NCBI GenBank assembly: GCA_949292785.1
Contig: CASFBK010000008.1
Coordinates: 172,052-236,051, forward strand
DNA from: an uncultured Eubacteriales bacterium
GTDB lineage: Bacteria > Bacillota > Clostridia > Lachnospirales > Lachnospiraceae
Length of the DNA stretch: 64,000 nt
Reading direction: 5' to 3'
Numbering within the stretch: the stretch's first letter is position 1; each line of letters starts with the position of its first letter. Below the pieces are notes generated by a model that saw only the letters and a program-made list of their open reading frames with translations, ran no database searches and was not told where the DNA came from. A program made the position numbers and the translations under genes. Of the stretch, positions 62,259-64,000 are shown piece after piece.

Positions 62259-63485
62259 CCTTATGCTCTCTTTTTTCTGCTCTCTTTTGGTTTTTAACAA
62301 CTCTTTCTTTGCACGTTCTTCATTTACATGATTATAAATATCATTTGTTATTTTAGAACTACTATGACCCATAAGATACTGCAATACTTTTATGTCCATT
62401 CCATTTTCTGCATTTCTTGTGCATCCAGTATGTCTTAAAACATGAGGTATTAAATGCCCTACTTTGTTTTTAGCCGTCTTATCATACTCTGCCACAAATC
62501 TATTCAATTCCGCCAAAAAAGCTGTTTCATAATATAATCTATTTGTGACAGTATAAAATAAAAAATTTTCTTTTCCTTCCACAACATATCCTTTATTAGA
62601 AACAAAATAGTATTTTTTCATTTCTTTTAAAACTTGATACAATTCATTAGTCATTGGAATCGTTCTTGACTTCCTGGACTTTGTAGGCGTAACATGATAA
62701 GTTGCTTTTTCATCACCTTCTAATTTCTTATACTGAAGCTGGTGCGAAATAATGACATAACGTTTCTTCATATCTATGTCATCCCACGTCAGACCTGCAA
62801 ACTCCCCGAATCTGCACATTGTATCAAAAAATATTACCAATTTCTGATACATACCCGGATTATGGGTTTTAGCATACAACAGCAACTCTTTTTGTTGAGA
62901 TATTGTAAGTGCTTCACGTTTTTCAGATTCCCCTTCTATTTCATCCAACGCGCGTTGTGTTGGATTCCTTTCAAGAATTTCATCATCGACAGCCATATTA
63001 AATACAGAAGATAACACTTTCTGAAAAAAAAGTATTGTTCCATACGATAATCCCTTTTCTTGAAGTTGCCGATACTGATATACAATATCTGACTTTATTA
63101 TATCCAGTATTTTTTTATTTCCTAACATACTATTCCTGATATGCTTATTCCACATACTTTTATAATTTGACTTAGTATTTTCCGAAAGTGGTTTTCCTTT
63201 ATGGCGCTTTCGTACCAAATAATCGTCAAACATATCATTTAATGTCAAGTACATTCCCCTATTATTTTTCTTTTCTAGAAGATTTTTTTTAATTTCCTCT
63301 TCTTTTTCCCTTAGAGGAATATCATCCTTTTTTCCCGGCGGTGTCTTATCAGAACGAACTAACCGCCAGCTATATACCGTTTTTCGGTCTCCATTCAAAT
63401 CATTAAACCTAAACTGATAACACCCATCCTTTCTCTGACTTTCTCCCGTTCGTAAATTTCTTCCTTTATTATCTTTCCTTGTCAT
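62241..63485 (-). CDS. int: Tn916-family tyrosine integrase
   Basis: The 414-residue recombinase has the Tn916-type arm-binding N-terminus (RKDNKGRNLRTGESQRKDG, VYSWRLVRSDKTPPGKK), a core-binding SAM-like domain (about 90-185), and the catalytic domain with Arg in TMCRFGEFAGLTW, Lys in TPTKSRKSRTIP, HxxR in PHVLRHTGCT, His in MGHSSSKITN and the nucleophile Tyr in DIYNHV. AAAGGAG precedes the ATG. It integrates and excises the element that continues to the right. Confidence 0.95.
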   Translation of the reverse strand: MTRKDNKGRNLRTGESQRKDGCYQFRFNDLNGDRKTVYSWRLVRSDKTPPGKKDDIPLREKEEEIKKNLLEKKNNRGMYLTLNDMFDDYLVRKRHKGKPLSENTKSNYKSMWNKHIRNSMLGNKKILDIIKSDIVYQYRQLQEKGLSYGTILFFQKVLSSVFNMAVDDEILERNPTQRALDEIEGESEKREALTISQQKELLLYAKTHNPGMYQKLVIFFDTMCRFGEFAGLTWDDIDMKKRYVIISHQLQYKKLEGDEKATYHVTPTKSRKSRTIPMTNELYQVLKEMKKYYFVSNKGYVVEGKENFLFYTVTNRLYYETAFLAELNRFVAEYDKTAKNKVGHLIPHVLRHTGCTRNAENGMDIKVLQYLMGHSSSKITNDIYNHVNEERAKKELLKTKREQKKESIRFTPFS

Positions 63486-63503
63486 TTTTTCTGCTCCTTT
63501 CCT

Positions 63504-63563
63504 AAAAAAAAAAAAAAAAGAGCCTTAACATGATATTTTATCATATCACATTAAAGCTCTTTT
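63504..63563 (-). terminator. Terminator between xis and int with a 16-base homopolymer
   Basis: On the minus strand AAGAGC(T)TTAA pairs with TTAA(G)GCTCTT around an AT-rich centre, followed by an uninterrupted run of 16 T (63504-63519). It would block most xis transcripts from entering int. Confidence 0.82.
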
Positions 63564-63571
63564 CTCAACTT

Positions 63572-63772
63572 TTAAAGTTCCATTCTTTGAGACACATACT
63601 TTTCAAACTCTTTCCGCTTAATCAAACGTTTTTTTCCAACATAAACTACAAACGGACAAGAACGACTTTCTGTCATACTTCTGATTTTTCCTACTCCTAT
63701 ATTAGAATAAGCTGCAGCTTCTTCTATCGTTAATGTCATCTTTTCACTAATCGGTACTATTTTTTTATCCAT
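63572..63772 (-). CDS. xis: Tn916-type excisionase
   Basis: The 66-residue protein has a MerR-like winged-helix pattern: MTLTIEEAAAYSNIGVGKIR, then SCPFVVYVGKKRLIKRKEFEKYV, typical of Tn916 Xis. It bends DNA at the element ends and directs the integrase toward excision. It lies upstream of int on the same strand, separated by a terminator. Confidence 0.9.
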   Translation of the reverse strand: MDKKIVPISEKMTLTIEEAAAYSNIGVGKIRSMTESRSCPFVVYVGKKRLIKRKEFEKYVSQRMEL

Positions 63773-63789
63773 AAATATCCATTCCTTTC

Positions 63790-64000
63790 CTAATTAATTC
63801 TTTTCCAAACATTAACTGTTACATATTTATTTGTTACATCAATACTTTGCACACTGCTATTTATGTAATTTCCCTCCACATTCAAAGCTGGAATGTTCAC
63901 AGTATGGCTATGATTTCCAATCGACAAACTGCCTGTTGAGGTAATCGTCTGGCTTGGAATGGAGACTGAATGACTATGACTTCCTGCACTGGCTATGCCG
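63790..64000 (-). CDS. Phage tail-fibre-like protein, C-terminal fragment (cut by window edge)
   Basis: The last 70 codons are in the window. They read AGSHSHSVSIPSQTI, then GNHSHTVNIPAL and end VNVWKRIN. Repeated HSHS/HSHT motifs with IP are typical of the C-terminal regions of phage tail fibre or minor structural proteins. The gene runs in the same direction as xis and int, 17 nt upstream of xis. This makes the element a prophage or phage-derived element rather than a plain Tn916 relative. Confidence 0.7.
   Translation of the reverse strand, partial: GIASAGSHSHSVSIPSQTITSTGSLSIGNHSHTVNIPALNVEGNYINSSVQSIDVTNKYVTVNVWKRIN

Noticed and set aside
1-64000. CRISPR arrays, tRNA, rRNA, insertion sequences and known riboswitches
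   Set aside because: No regularly spaced direct repeats, cloverleaf-like sequence, transposase or recognisable aptamer core was seen on either strand by eye.

Overview
The window looks like chromosome of a gut Firmicute of the Lachnospiraceae, with Roseburia or a close relative the best guess. The basis is the low to moderate GC content, AGGAGG-type ribosome binding sites, the long form of PRPP synthetase, GlgC-GlgD-SpoVG, and a beta-mannan locus whose gene set matches the one characterised in Roseburia intestinalis. The organism call is an inference; there is no rRNA in the window.

Layout. 1-7.2 kb: a heterodimeric ABC exporter (one subunit cut by the window edge), an FtsX-type ABC pair and an OmpR-type two-component system. 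7.2-21.5 kb: mostly housekeeping genes (Na/Pi symporter, SecDF, an ApbE/NusG-II/Gx trio resembling part of flavin-based extracellular electron transfer, RluA, a PrsA-like lipoprotein, Mfd, Pth, UppP). Between pth and mfd lies a small convergent locus: a 29-codon membrane peptide, an antisense RNA promoter, direct repeats and a shared bidirectional terminator. This is the architecture of an Fst/par-type type I toxin-antitoxin module, and it is the most novel item in the window.

21.7-50 kb: a mannan utilisation region. It holds a chemoreceptor with a CBM-like insertion in its ectodomain, a cytoplasmic sugar-binding-domain/GGDEF protein, a wall-anchored multi-CBM GH26 mannanase, a GH1 enzyme fused in frame to mannose-6-phosphate isomerase, two acetyl esterases (CE17 and CE2 types), GH130_2 and GH130_1 phosphorylases, a mannobiose 2-epimerase, an ABC sugar importer, AraC and LacI regulators, a GH36 alpha-galactosidase, a NUDIX hydrolase, a phosphohexomutase, a GH113 exo-mannosidase and a second AraC regulator. 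Read together, mannan is cut at the surface by GH26 and the oligomers are imported by the ABC system. Inside the cell they are deacetylated (CE2/CE17), degalactosylated (GH36), trimmed (GH113), epimerised and phosphorolysed (GH130s) to mannose-1-phosphate and glucose. The mutase and ManA domain then feed mannose phosphate to fructose-6-phosphate. A shared GCTAAAA-containing operator sits at four promoters, and tandem AraC-type direct repeats overlap the -35 region of the importer promoter.

51-59 kb: spoVG, glgD, glgC, murC, then a DnaA-box cluster in front of dnaD-like and dnaI-like genes, then prs. 59-62 kb: a BceAB-type peptide resistance transporter with no adjacent BceRS. 62.2-64 kb: the end of an integrated element with a Tn916-family integrase, an excisionase and the C-terminus of a phage tail-fibre-like protein cut by the window edge. 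I saw no tRNA, rRNA, CRISPR array or insertion sequence.
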